A DNA stretch of 64,000 bases from Mortierella alpina. Lineage: Eukaryota > Mortierellomycota > Mortierellomycetes > Mortierellales > Mortierellaceae. Numbering within the stretch: the stretch's first letter is position 1; each line of letters starts with the position of its first letter. Position numbers and translations under genes: made by a program. Location: positions 496,001-560,000 of the forward strand of contig JANATF010000012.1 of the NCBI GenBank assembly GCA_029449245.1. Direction: 5' to 3'. The notes under the pieces are model-generated. The model did not search any database and had not been told where the DNA came from. It worked only from the letters and a program-made list of their open reading frames with translations. Below, in pieces: positions 49,886 through 60,678 of this stretch.

Positions 49886-50748
49886 ATGTCAAGCAGGAAA
49901 CCAGAGAGGACCAAGACAGGTAGCGCATTGGCAGAAAACCGGTGCAACATAGACCACTGTTCCATCCTATTTTTTGTGCGCCCATCCTTACAATCAAACT
50001 CCGCGCGAACCATGCATGGACCGCATCCAGCGCACAGACACCGTGCATCCAATCTAACAGCTTGCCTTTCTCTTTCTAGCCCCACGAGTCCTCGACCGCG
50101 AAGCAAGGACTCGCCAATTGCGGAACCATCTTGAGTCCCTCGAGCGCGACAACTTTGTTGTTTTGAACGAATATGAGGCTATTATCGCCACCGCAGCCGC
50201 AGCAGCCTCAACCCCCGGCCCCGCCACCCTGAATGCCAAGCCAATGGATGCATTCCAGGACCCGTCCTCGGTTGGAGCCATCGTCGGCAGTGTCGTTGGC
50301 GCTGTGGGGCCGTCCTCCTCTACTGCAGTACCAACGGGACGATTGAAGAACAAGAAAGCCCAGAAAGCAGGTTCCTCAGGAGACGACCTCATCGGTGGCA
50401 GCTCTGCGGTACATACGCGGAGACCCGTACTGTCCAGGAAACCGCTACATATACTTCTTGAGGAATCAGGCATTGCGGACTATGGTCCTAACGTGCCTTC
50501 ATATTCGACAGCCAACATGGGGCCAAGTCGGTATCCAGATCGGCAGTTCTGCAGTGTCTGTGGGTGGAAGGGTAAGTACCGCTGCAGCAAGTGCGGGATG
50601 CGGTATTGCGATCTGCGTTGTCTTAAAACCCACGAGGAGACAAGGTAATGTGCTTGCTAATTTTCAAGGGTTGGTCGTGGTACACATCTCTTATTCTGTA
50701 CTGACTACATGTGCATGGATATATAGATGCATGAAATTCACAATATAG
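49886..50748 (+). CDS. VPS71: HIT zinc-finger protein, SWR1 complex subunit (ZNHIT1/Vps71)
   Basis: Subunit of the SWR1 chromatin remodeller that puts H2A.Z into nucleosomes. Exons 49886-49919, 50080-50644 and 50727-50748 give 206 aa. The first exon encodes only MSSRKPERTKT and the last only the final seven residues. The basic helix RVLDREARTRQLRNHLESLE follows the first junction and is typical of ZNHIT1. The HIT zinc finger near 165-205 reads FCSVCGWKGKYRCSKCGMRY and then CDLRCLKTHEETRC, with all Cys/His ligands and the last Cys contributed by the tiny third exon. The middle is an Ala/Ser-rich insert absent from short homologues. The conserved ETRCMKFTI end supports the final junction. Confidence 0.95.
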
Positions 50749-50768
50749 ATAGTGGATTAGCCTCTTCT

Positions 50769-52165
50769 TCAGGACTGAACCAAAGTCGCCGTGTCCTCAA
50801 TATCCTCCGCAAACTCGACATGGTTCAGTACATCCAACAGCTCACTCCACTCCTTCAGCCGCTGCAATGTCTCTTCAAAGGCCATGGAGCATGTCCTCCC
50901 CACCGTGAAATGTATATCCGCCTTTCCATCCACATTATGATTCTTGTCTGTGCCTCGTAAACTCCTGACCTTGACAGTCCCCTCCAGGATCTCAGATTCC
51001 CACACGATCTTCTCTGTGCTGGCAATAAAGCGCTTCAGTTTGGGTATGTCCTGTAATATCCGCTCGATCTCTCCCAGTACTGGCATGATATTGTGATGAC
51101 TCTTGACTCCCAGTCCTGCCATGACCTCCTGGATTAATGCCTTGTATTTGGCATCACCCTGTCCATGTTCATCCGCTAGACGAGAGGGCACATCTTCCAT
51201 GAAACAGAGGTGTTAGCAGGTGCCGACTACGCATTAGGTATGCTTATATCCATGGCGATGTTAAACAGCTCCTTACCTGTAGCATCCTCATGCAGACTGA
51301 GAAGTTCGTTTGTCAGCGTTCTGTTCTTGATCTGCAACCGTCGATTATCCAGCAATGCTGATTCTAATCGGGTCTCCAGTTCCACAACCTCTGTCATAGC
51401 CGTGTTCAGCCCTGAGGCAGAGTAGCCGCCCAGTGCTGCTTTCAGTGCCTTTAGTTCATCTTCTATCCGCAGCACATGTCCTTGCCAATTCGTCGGTATT
51501 ACGTCCTGCGACTGCTGGGCCACCTTGCTGTTAGGACTAGAGGTTTCGGATGGGTCCTTCTTCTGTTTCAAAAGCTCCTGTATAGATCCCCACGTGCCAC
51601 TGACTTGACTAGCTGCATCCAGAAGCTGCCGTTTTTCGGAACGCGGAAGGTCCTGCTGAACCTCCTTGTCCTTGGTGTTGTTTACCCGTTCCAGGTCAGC
51701 TGTTAATCCATTCGACTTTATCTCCAGCGCATGACATTCCTTTTGGGAAATGGCCAGGTCATGCTATTACGAACAACAGAGTTGGAAAGAATATTTGTTA
51801 AGGTGAAGCCTTTGAGCGAAGGCAGTACGATACACACACACACACATGCATCGAAAGAGTGAGGGTCTTACTTTGACAGTCTCTAGTTCCTGGCTCAATT
51901 TCTGAATCTTTTTATCCGCTGTTGGATCCGCTCGGGGCTGTTCCTGATGTGCAATAATTTGGTCCGTCATTTGATGAAGAACCTCCTCCTTCTTTTCATA
52001 CATGCCTCCAAGCTGCAACAGAAGGCCCATCATCTCGCAGAGTCCACCCTTCCTTATTGCTGCTGCATCCAGAACATCCAATGACGTTTCTAGAGTTTCT
52101 GTCAGAGGCAACCGTAGCGTTTGGAGGATACGCTTGAGTTCTTGGACGCTTTTTGAAACCTGCTG

Positions 52166-52197
<32 letters not shown>

Positions 52198-53702
52198 CCT
52201 TGGCCTCCAGATTGTCATTTTTCACTTCAATCGCGTCGTCATCCTGAGGCGTAGGAATGGTGGCTAAAGGTTTCTTGGCCGGCGACACATTCTTCTTGGA
52301 CATCCGCGTGAATCTCGACGGCCCTGGTATTGCCGGCGTGGCTGATGTTTCGGATGCAACTGGCACCTCGGGCACAGCTGGTTTTGTTTCTTCACGATTC
52401 TCCTTGTTTTCCTCTAGACCAGGCTGGTCCTTTATCCGAGACGCATCTTCGCGGTCGCTCTCATCAAAGAGCTCTGTCGGGAGTTGGATGTGTCGAACGA
52501 GTTTGACCTTGGTTGGCAGTGCTTTGCTTTGGCTGCTGTTAGTTGGCTTCATAGCAGAGCGAACAATGGGCTTAGGCATTTCCTTCACGTGTATGTTCCT
52601 GTCCTGCACTCCTTTGCGTGCTGCGAGAATTCTCTCCTGCACTGTTGCCGTCATCGTAGCAGGCACTGGTAGGGACCGTGCAGGGATGCCAGATCTCGGA
52701 GTTGAAGAGTTTAGTCCCTCTACGAATAACACCATGATTTTGAAGACAGATGAGTTTATAAGTTTAACCGTGCGTTTACAATACTGCATGCTGCAACTTG
52801 ACCCAATGGCCGCATGTACGATCTTCGACCTTTCTCACCATCGATAGAGACTGTTCGCATATGCCTCACAGATCTCGCTATAGACTCCAAGGACTGATGA
52901 GTCGATGGCATCTGTCGTCGAGTCTTGGGCGAGGCCTTGGGCGTCATCCTGTAGTCGATATGAGACGATGCCTTTGAGTTCATCTTGTAATCGAGCTGAA
53001 ATACTTGAACGTAATATTCTTTGATTAGTAAGTGCTTCTCCAAAATCGTTGAAACCAGCATACAAATGCCCGTTCCCAAAATGATGTCCCTGCTAGGATT
53101 AAGTGTAAAAGACTACTTACCGCACTTCTAGTCTGCCGCTTCGGAGTGCTTCCTGACCACTCCCGAAAGTGATCCTCGTCTGCATCGTCCGCTAGCGGGA
53201 CCAGTTGATCCATATGAGTTCCCAACGGAGGCCGTGTCGGGTCAAATGCTGGGGACTCGTGATAGTCTATGTCCTCCTGTGATCCATCCAGAACGTATCT
53301 GAGGAGAGACGTAACTACATGCACAGTGTTAGCACGCGCGACGCTGTAGTGCAGTTCGTTTCCTACTGTACAACAAAAAGAATTTTCTATTCCGCCTCTT
53401 GCCTTACCGGAATTGTCATCGGCCTGGTGGGCAGCAGCGCGCATGGGACGACGCCGAGGAGTACTCTGATGTGGTGCCTTGCCGTCGACAATGTCAGCAA
53501 TCAAGTCCAGGTCAGCATCTTCAAGACTACCATAGTCCTGGTCATCGCCGTCCTGGTTCTGCAAATTCAATGCTCCGAAAAAGTCGTCGTCGCGGGTTAC
53601 GCTTGGGTGGTCGTGCGAGCGGTCGGATGCGCCATGTAGGTTGTAGTCTTCTGAAAAAGTCTGCGAGTCGTAATCGCGCGATGCGTCCCAGCGAGTGGCC
53701 AT
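50769..53702 (-). CDS. Coiled-coil protein, unrecognised (one gene or two)
   Basis: I do not recognise the family. From the ATG at 53702, exons 53702-53408, 53314-53121 and about 53084-52835 encode an acidic, Asp-rich N-terminus (SLEDADLDLIADIVDGK) and LQDELKGIVSYRLQDD; this frame meets TGA at 52833. A 48-nt intron (donor GTGAGA, acceptor TTGCAG) would skip the stop and join the frame open from about 52786. That part has VQERILAARKGVQDRNIHVK, a QEQEQEQEQEQ run and long heptad-like helices (LSQELETVK, LRIEDELKALKAALGG, LESALLDNRRLQIKNRTLTN). The C-terminal block after 51200 is helical (MPVLGEIERILQDIPKLKRF, FEETLQRLKEWSELLDVLN). A cytoskeletal, spindle or centrosome-like role is a guess from the architecture. 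Its 3' end abuts that of VPS71 (20 bp gap). Confidence 0.65.
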
Positions 53703-54003
53703 GCGAGAGGCGGGAATGGGGTGATCGAGTACGTGGGCAGTGTGGTGAAGTGGGTACAGCAGTGACAACTGAAAAGAGAGTCAAAAGAATTTCAATTACG
53801 AAATTTTAGGAGGGCCAACATGCGTTCGTAGTGGCGACGAAACCGAACCACCGCGCCTTAATACAGGTACACCATCCAAAATGCGTACCGGAGCTATTCA
53901 ATACACAGCACCATGGGGCACTAGACGTGCAAGAGAAAGCTCATTGACAAAGAGATATGGTACCCATCATCAATTCAGTTAGATACAGCTAGGACTCATT
54001 GGC
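53703..54003. other. Upstream region of the coiled-coil gene
   Basis: About 300 bp between the start codon at 53702 and the repeat array. Nothing else recognised. Confidence 0.4.
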
Positions 54004-54631
54004 GCGCTGCGTCTACAGCGATTTATTTCATCGGCATAGCGCGTAAAAAAATAAATAAGCACAGGCCCACTGTGCCTGAGAGCCCTTGACCTTTCGTATA
54101 GGCCATATCACCCATATAGCCACCCTCATCGGCGCCGCTCATTGGCCGATCAGGGCACGATCTTGCAGATGCTCGTCGACTAGTGCCGAAATGGTCCTGG
54201 TGCGGTGCGGCTGGCATGGTTGGCTTGTCCAGAGCGAGCTCGATCGTCCGAGCTGCTTGGATTGCATTTATAACCAAATTCAAGAATCGGCAAGATTCGA
54301 CATCGCAAAGGTCCCTACCCATGGAGAACGGGTCGATTCCGCAACTGAGATGGTGAAGATGAGTAAAACAAGATAAGGGTGCCTGGCGCGATGAAGCACA
54401 CTCCGAGGGCTCTAGAAAAGTCGACGGAATGTTCAGCCGTAATACACTGCAGTATCAAAGTCGCCTTCCGAAGGTGAGGTCAAAGAATCAGTATCAGAAA
54501 TAGAGAGAGCCTTGGGAGCCGCAATGACTGCAGATGGGTACCGGGTAGCCTGGGTAGTGATGCCAGGCACTCGAGCGATCCGGTAGGACTCTGTAGCGCA
54601 CTGCATGGTGTTTATGCGGCATTATATTTCA
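54004..54631 (+). repeat. Repeat unit 1 (direct)
   Basis: Outermost and most divergent left unit. It begins with the terminal-type sequence (ATTTATTTCATCGGCATAGCGCG) in place of the usual junction palindrome. Shared blocks include CTGTGCCTGAG, GATCAGGGCACGATCTTGCA, GTCGACTAGTGCCGAAATG and AGCTCGATCGTCCGAGCT. Confidence 0.8.
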
Positions 54632-55216
54632 GTTTGCACAGTGCACAAACCTAAAAATTGAAGAACTGGCCCGCTGTGCCTGAGAACCTCAGGCTCTCGC
54701 ATGTGGGCCATAGCAACCATATGGCGCCTCTCATTGGCCGATCAGGGCCTGTTCTTGCGAATGCCCGTCGACTAGTGCCGAAATGCTTATAATGCGATAC
54801 TGCCGGCACGGTGGGCTTGTCCAGAGCGAGCTCGATCGTCCGAGCTGCTTGAATGGCAAATATAAACAGATTCGAGAATCTGCAAGATTGGCCATCGCAA
54901 AGGGCCCAGGTTGGCTTTTGCGAATGGGTTGATTCCGCAACGCAGATTGTGAAGATGAGTAAACCAAGAAAAGAGTGCCGGGTGTGCTGTACCATCTTCC
55001 CAAGGCTCTGGAAAAGTGGATGGAATGATCAGGCGACAAAAACTATAATAGCAGGGTCGCCTTCCAAACCTAAGACCAGATACTATCAGAGAGTCCTGGG
55101 AGTCGCAATGACTCCAGATGGATACCTGGTCGTCCGGGTAGTATGCCAGGCACTCAACGCGATCCGGTAGGACTCCGTGGCGAGCTGCATGGTGTTTATA
55201 CAGCATTATAAATGAT
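54632..55216 (+). repeat. Repeat unit 2 (direct)
   Basis: Opens with the junction palindrome GTTTGCACAGTGCACAAAC (54632-54650). It has the same order of blocks as unit 1 but with small indels that change reading frame in the part after GCAAGATTGGCC. Confidence 0.8.
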
Positions 55217-55796
55217 TTTGCATAGTGCACAAACCTAAAAAAAGCACTGGCCCACAGTGCCTGAGATTCCAGGCACCTGCATATGGGCCATAGCATCCAT
55301 ATGGTGCCTCTAATAGGCCGATCAGAGCCGAATCTTGCAGATGCCCGTCGACTAGTGCCGAAATGCTTATAATGGGATACTGCCGGTGCGGTCGGCTAGT
55401 TCAGAGCGAGCTCGATCGTCCGAGCTGCTTGAATTGCATTTATAACCAATTTCAAGAATCGGCAACATTCGCCTTCGCAATGAGCCCTCTGCCTTTGCGG
55501 AAAAGGACGATTCCGCAACTCAGATGGCGGAAATGAGTAAACCAAGAAAACAGTGCCTGGCGCGACGCAGCACACTCCCACGGCTCTAGAAAGTCGATGG
55601 AATGAGCAGGCGCCAAAAAAACTGCAATAACAAAGACGCCTTCAAAAGCTAAGACCAGTTCCTATCATAGAGAGCCCTAGGTACTTCAATGGCTCTCTAT
55701 GGCTACCGGGTGGCCTGACCAGCGGTGCCAGGTACTCAGCGCGATCCACGAGAACTCTCCGGCGCGTCCACGGTGTTTCTACAGCATTATATTTCA
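55217..55796 (+). repeat. Repeat unit 3 (direct)
   Basis: Opens with a degenerate junction palindrome. Its right part (from about 55440) is almost identical to inverted unit 6. Confidence 0.85.
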
Positions 55797-56240
55797 GTTT
55801 GCACAGCGCGCAAACCTAAAAAAAAAAGCACTTGCCCACTGTGCCTGAGATTCCAGGCACCTGCATATGGGCCATAGCATCCATATGGTGCCTCTAATAG
55901 GCCGATCAGAGCCGGATCTTGCAGATGCCCGTCGACTAGTGCCGAAATGCTTATAATGCGACACTGCCGGTGCGGTCGGCTAGTTCAGAGCGAGCTCGAT
56001 CGTCCGAGCTGCTTGAATTGCATTTATAACCAATTTCAAGAATCGGCAACATTCGCCTTCGCAATGAGCCCTCTGCCTTTGCGAAAAAGGTCGATTCTGC
56101 AACTCAGATGGCGACGATGAGTAAACCAAGAAATCAATGCCTGGCGTGATACAGCACACTCCCAGGACGCCAGGAAAAGTCGATGGAATGATCAGGCGCC
56201 AAAAAATGAAGAGTCCAAAATCGCACACACAAAACTGTTG
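55797..56240 (+). repeat. Repeat unit 4 (direct, truncated at the centre)
   Basis: Opens with GTTTGCACAGCGCGCAAAC (55797-55815). It ends near the central spacer at TCGCACACACAAAAC, which is matched in inverted form near 56620-56640. Nearly identical to unit 5. Confidence 0.85.
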
Positions 56241-56615
56241 CCATTAAAACATTCAGGGCAGGTCTATCGCCTTCATTCTACGTGGGGAGCTACACAGTGA
56301 GTATCCAAGTAGGAAGCTGTCAAGATGTATACATCTCTTCACTACGAAAATACACACACTGGTTGACACGAATCTTGTTTATCGGAGGGGAGAGGGTAGA
56401 AGAGGTTGAGATTCTAACCGTTTGCAAATAGTCATATCCTTTTCGAAAGCTGCTTATATAAATGGCTCTCATTCTCCTGGCCTCGGAATGATCATTATAC
56501 AACTCCAGGGCTGCTAGTTGTCACTGCATACTCTATCCATAGTCCAAAATGTCATTTGAACAAGATGGCCTGCAATCCTTTGACAATGGTCTGTGTCCTC
56601 CTTACCTGCATCAAG
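56241..56615. other. Central spacer of the foldback-like element
   Basis: About 375 bp of sequence not shared with the units. No open reading frame of note and no transposase motif. It would form the loop of the hairpin. Confidence 0.6.
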
Positions 56616-57059
56616 GGCATCATTTTTTTGTGTGCGATTGTGAACTTTTCACTTTTTGGCGCTTGATCAGTTTATCGACTTTTCTAGAGCCCTGGGAGTG
56701 TGCTGTATCACGCCAGACACTGTTTTCTTGGTTTACTCATCATCGCCATCTGAGTTGCAGAATCGACCTTTTTCGCAAAGGCAGAGGGCTCATTGCGAAG
56801 GCGAATGTTGCCGATTCTTGAAATTGGTTATAAATGCAATTCAAGCAGCTCGGACGATCGAGCTCGCTCTGAACTAGCCGACCGCACCGGCAGTGTCGCA
56901 TTATAAGCATTTCGGCACTAGTCGATGGGCATCTGCAAGATCCGGCTCTGATCGGCCTATTAGAGGCACCATATGGATGCTATGGCCCATATGCTGGTGC
57001 CTGGAATCTCAGGCACAGTGGGCAAGTGCTTTTTTTTTAGGTTTGCGCGCTGTGCAAAC
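56616..57059 (-). repeat. Repeat unit 5 (inverted)
   Basis: Reverse complement of unit 4 with only a few substitutions in the aligned 400 bp. It closes with GTTTGCGCGCTGTGCAAAC (57041-57059), the mirror of the palindrome at 55797. Confidence 0.85.
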
Positions 57060-57666
57060 TGAAATATAATGCTGTAGAAACACCGTGGACGCGCCGGAGA
57101 GTTCTCGTGGATCGCGCTGAGTACCTGGCACCGCTGGTCAGGCCACCCGGTAGCCATAGAGAGCCATTGAGGTACCTAGGGCTCTCTATGATAGGAGCTG
57201 GTCTTAGCTTTTGAAGGCGTCTTTGTTATTGCAGTTTTTTTGGCGCCTGCTCATTCCATCGACTTTTCTAGAGTCGTGGGAGTGTGCTGCGTCGCGCCAG
57301 GCACTGTTTTCTTGGTTTACTCATCTTCGCCATCTGAGTTGCGGAATCGTCCTTTTCCGCAAAGGCAGAGGGCTCATTGCGAAGGCGAATGTTGCCGATT
57401 CTTGAAATTGGTTATAACTGCAATTCAAGCAGCCCAGACGATCCAACTCGCTCTGGACAAGCCCATGGTACCGGCAGTATCGTATTATAAGTACTTCGGT
57501 ATTAGTCGACGAGTATCTGCAAGGTCTGGCCCTGATCGGCCGATGCGGGTGGCCATATGGGTGATATGGAGAGCCAAGGGTTCTCAGGCACAGCGAGCCA
57601 GTGCCTATTTTTCTTCAGGTTCGTTCGCTGTGCCAATGAAATAAATTGATACATCGTGCAGCGGGT
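57060..57666 (-). repeat. Repeat unit 6 (inverted, chimeric)
   Basis: Inner part (57060-57418) is the reverse complement of unit 3. The outer part (57430-57666) instead matches units 1 and 2, including CTTGTCCAGAGCGAG and the terminal ATTTATTTCAT block. The switch suggests recombination between units. Confidence 0.8.
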
Positions 57667-57889
57667 CCTCGCAGATCAGCTTGAGTGTCTGGCTCTGCTG
57701 TTATGCGACTCCCATGACTAGTAGATCAGTGTTCCATGCTCTCGCCTTTCTAGATCTCCACTCTTAAGGCATGGTAACCGTGTTCACACTATACAATCAG
57801 GAGGCCAGTCTGTTGATAAAATGAGTTGCAAATTCTACTAGCAAGGAGCAGCAACAAACAAGTAGTCTAAATAAAAAAGCAAAAGGCCA

Positions 57890-60678
57890 CTAGCTCCAGA
57901 GCGCAGCATAAGAACCGCAAAGACCCAGCTGCAGTGGGCCACCAGCTGTGAAGAGACGCGTGCCTGTCGAGTCATACTCCATCGCGTAGATCGCATTCCT
58001 GATCTGGAAACCAACAATACTGCCTGCATACGCCGTGTCGCGATTCTATTAACACAAAAAGAGGCATTAGAGCGGATGTACAATGGTGGGTGAGGTTTGC
58101 TGACACCAATGGCAATAGTAATCGTTGTCCTGATTCTTACCAGCCAACCTTGCCCAATTTCATGGTACGCCCGATCGGCCTTGTCATCAAAGCCATCCAG
58201 ATAACGCTGAGCCCTCAGATCATAGAAACCGACACGGCCATATCCGCCTCCACTTGTGATGATGTGACTTTTGAAGTCAAGCGAGCGCACACCCCAGCCC
58301 TCGTCACAGGAATCGGCCACATGGACAATACTCGATGTCCTGGGGTCAATCACCGAGATGTGAGATTGTGAGCCGACAGCAAACAAGTTCGCATCTGGGT
58401 TCGATGTCAAGCACACAGTCTCCTGTGTGTACTTCAGTTTCATCTTGGAAGCCTATATTATAAGCAAAGTCGTGTGTGTTTAGAATGCAGGAGCAATGAC
58501 TGTTTGTTGCGACCCTGAAAAAAGAGAGTGCCGCTGTACCTGATTAAATGATTCTCGGTCCCATAGCTTGACATATCCATCCGTGGACAAGGTCATCAGC
58601 TCCTACGACGATCATTTTCGGTGGTAAGAAGGGATGTTAGAAGACATAGTACATAATAGCAGTGATAACACGTCCTCATCACTATCTTTGTGCAGCACCA
58701 TTACCACCGCCATGAGAAATACTTACTCCAGTTCCCCGGTTGAGACATAAATCCCGTACTTTGGTCTTGTCTTCCGTTTGGGCGATCGAATGCAATCGAA
58801 CCTCAATCGGTTGCCCCACAGCCGACAGCGTCGTTACAACAGGCGAGTCCATGGACCAGACCCGCATCGACCCATCTCTGGATCCTGTGACCAAAACTGT
58901 GTCCGATGCCCATGTCAACGAAAATACCAGATCTGAATGTCCATACATCACTCCAACAGCCTCAAACTCTGGAAGCGAGTAGATTGTCACTTGGAAGGGC
59001 TCACCAGCACCAATCGCTATTAGTGTCCGGGACGGGTTGACTGAGATTGAGCGTACGCCCGTGGAGGTCGACGCTGCAGCCATGGCATGCATAGCGCCTG
59101 AACTAGAATTAGGACTGGCACTAGGACTTCTGCTACCAAGGGCCGCTGTATTGGGTGTCGGTGCAGGCGAACGATTAGCAGCTGCTATTGTCGTTGTCGT
59201 CGTCGCCATTGCTGGGGTATAATGGCCAGTTGCATACGGCCTATTAGCGGCCAAGGCATTGCCGGCCATTGTAAATGATGGGGTGGAAGATCGTCGCCCT
59301 GGGTTAAAGAACCGCAGACCTCTCTCCAAGCTGTTGGTAATCCCATTGCTGACGCTGCCCGGTCTGCTATTGCTGCTCAGATAGGATGCTCCATATACAC
59401 TCGTGTTCGATGAGCCGGTTGTAGGGCTCTTACTGCTCAATGGAGAGCTACTCCTTGATCCTGCAGCTGCAATGTCTTCAATACGTGACAGCTCACTTGT
59501 AACGCTCGAAAGCAGACATTCTTCTAGTCGTCCTAGCGTCAGCTGCTTTCTCGTTCGGGTGTTGAGGACAATCAACTAAATGAAAGAGGGTCATCGGTTA
59601 GTCAAACAATTGATACCTTCAGCAGGGTGCAAGCACGTTTTTTGTTCGCTTTACCTTATTGCATTTAGTTCCGAGAAGCACTTCTTCACTCGAGAGCCAG
59701 GTCACTGCAAAGACCTTGTCTAGTCCCTCCACCTTGTACTCTCGTTCTGCCAGAAGGGGGGGAATTCTGGAGCTGACCAAGTCAACCGTCTGATCAGACG
59801 GCCTATACCCGTATATGGCCGTAGGCGAGCCCACCGATCCTGAGTCCAACTGTCCATTCCCAACGTTATAATACCCATTGGACTCGTCTGACGAGGTCCT
59901 CGACGATCCGAAAGATGGTGAAGAGGCAATCCAGGTGCGTGCGTTTGAAAGTGCAGAGTTCGGCCGCGGCGCCATAGACGAGCTCCTACACAATGCTGGC
60001 GTGTTGGATGCTCTTGAATCATAATACGGCATCTGGGGGTGTGAGGGTATTGAAGGTGTGGACATGCGTCGACCACCTCCACCGAATTGAGCAACTGATA
60101 GATGTGAATTTGTAAGTTCTCTTGGTACAGATGACGCTGTCGAGGAAGGGGTAGCAGGACAGGCATAGGTACCAAAGCCCATAGCCTGTCCCATCATCAT
60201 AAAGCTCTTGCCATATGCAGCTGCCGACTTTGAAAGCGACGAAGTGGCTGTGGTCCTGACGGCTTTCCGACGACGTTCTGCGTGTATATCGCCTGCAGCC
60301 CAGTCCATCACCCCTGATGATGGGTAATCGGCCTCAGTGCAACGACCTGACGACGGTGTTATTGACTCGGCAGTATGATGGATCGATGGAAATGTAGATG
60401 AGTTGGTCATTGACTTAGGAGTGCATCGATGTGCCTCGGCTCCTGTTCCTGATCTTGCTACCATTCCAGAGCCCGCCCCAACCTGATTCAGGTCGGGACT
60501 TCTTGATGGACTAATGATGCAACTGTCATAGATGGGGTATTCTTCCCGCGGTCGAGGGGTGCAGCCAATTCGACGGGGAGTTCCTTGCCTGACCTGTTGT
60601 TGGCGCGTCTGGTATTCGCGCTTTCTCAACGGTGCGAGTACAGAGCTAGAGGGTACCTCCGTAGTTGCAGCATTGTAG
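57890..60678 (-). CDS. DCAF12-like WD40 protein, 5' end unresolved
   Basis: DCAF12 is a substrate receptor of CUL4-DDB1 ubiquitin ligases (family knowledge). Exons 60678-59655, 59575-58727, 58602-58540, 58452-58141 and 58045-57890 join in frame. The N-terminal third is Ser/Pro-rich. The family core begins at IPPLLAEREYKVEGLDKVFA with WLSSEEVLLGTKCNKLIVLN. WD40 blades follow: VMYGHSDLVFSLTWASDTVL, VTGSRDGSMRVWSMDSP, LSTDGYVKLWDRESFNQ and CDEGWGVRSLDFKSHIIT, then YGRVGFYDLRAQRYLDGF and FTAGGPLQLGLCGSYAALWS at the very end. The last two blocks are diagnostic for DCAF12. A Ser/Ala-rich loop of about 150 residues interrupts the second blade region. The first exon was not found: an acceptor GATAG|C at 60679/60678 suggests the ATG lies further upstream. 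The first in-frame Met inside is near 60464. Confidence 0.85.

Larger units (their letters stand above)
54004..57666. mobile_element. Foldback-like element built of ~0.58-kb subrepeats
   Basis: Six related units: four direct (left arm) and two in reverse orientation (right arm), around a ~0.4-kb centre near 56428. The GCCCAC/GCTGTGCCTGAG landmark recurs at about 54065, 54669, 55248 and 55834, and inverted at 57023 and 57599. Left 55440-56205 and right 56650-57418 are nearly identical inverted copies. The outermost ends (54004-54240 and 57430-57666) also match each other in inverted order, sharing ATTTATTTCAT and GGCCATATCACCCATAT. Long inverted repeats of tandem subunits around a loop is the Foldback-element plan. 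No transposase is seen, so it would be non-autonomous. Target-site duplication was not identified. Confidence 0.7.

Noticed and set aside
56656-57644. Small plus-strand open frames in the inverted units as independent genes
   Set aside because: They are the same repeat core read in mirror copies; frame is not kept upstream in all units, so not annotated as genes.
54004-57666. CRISPR-like or ribosomal-spacer interpretation of the regular repeats
   Set aside because: Units are ~580 bp without unique spacers, in a eukaryotic genome, and inverted copies are present; no rRNA nearby.
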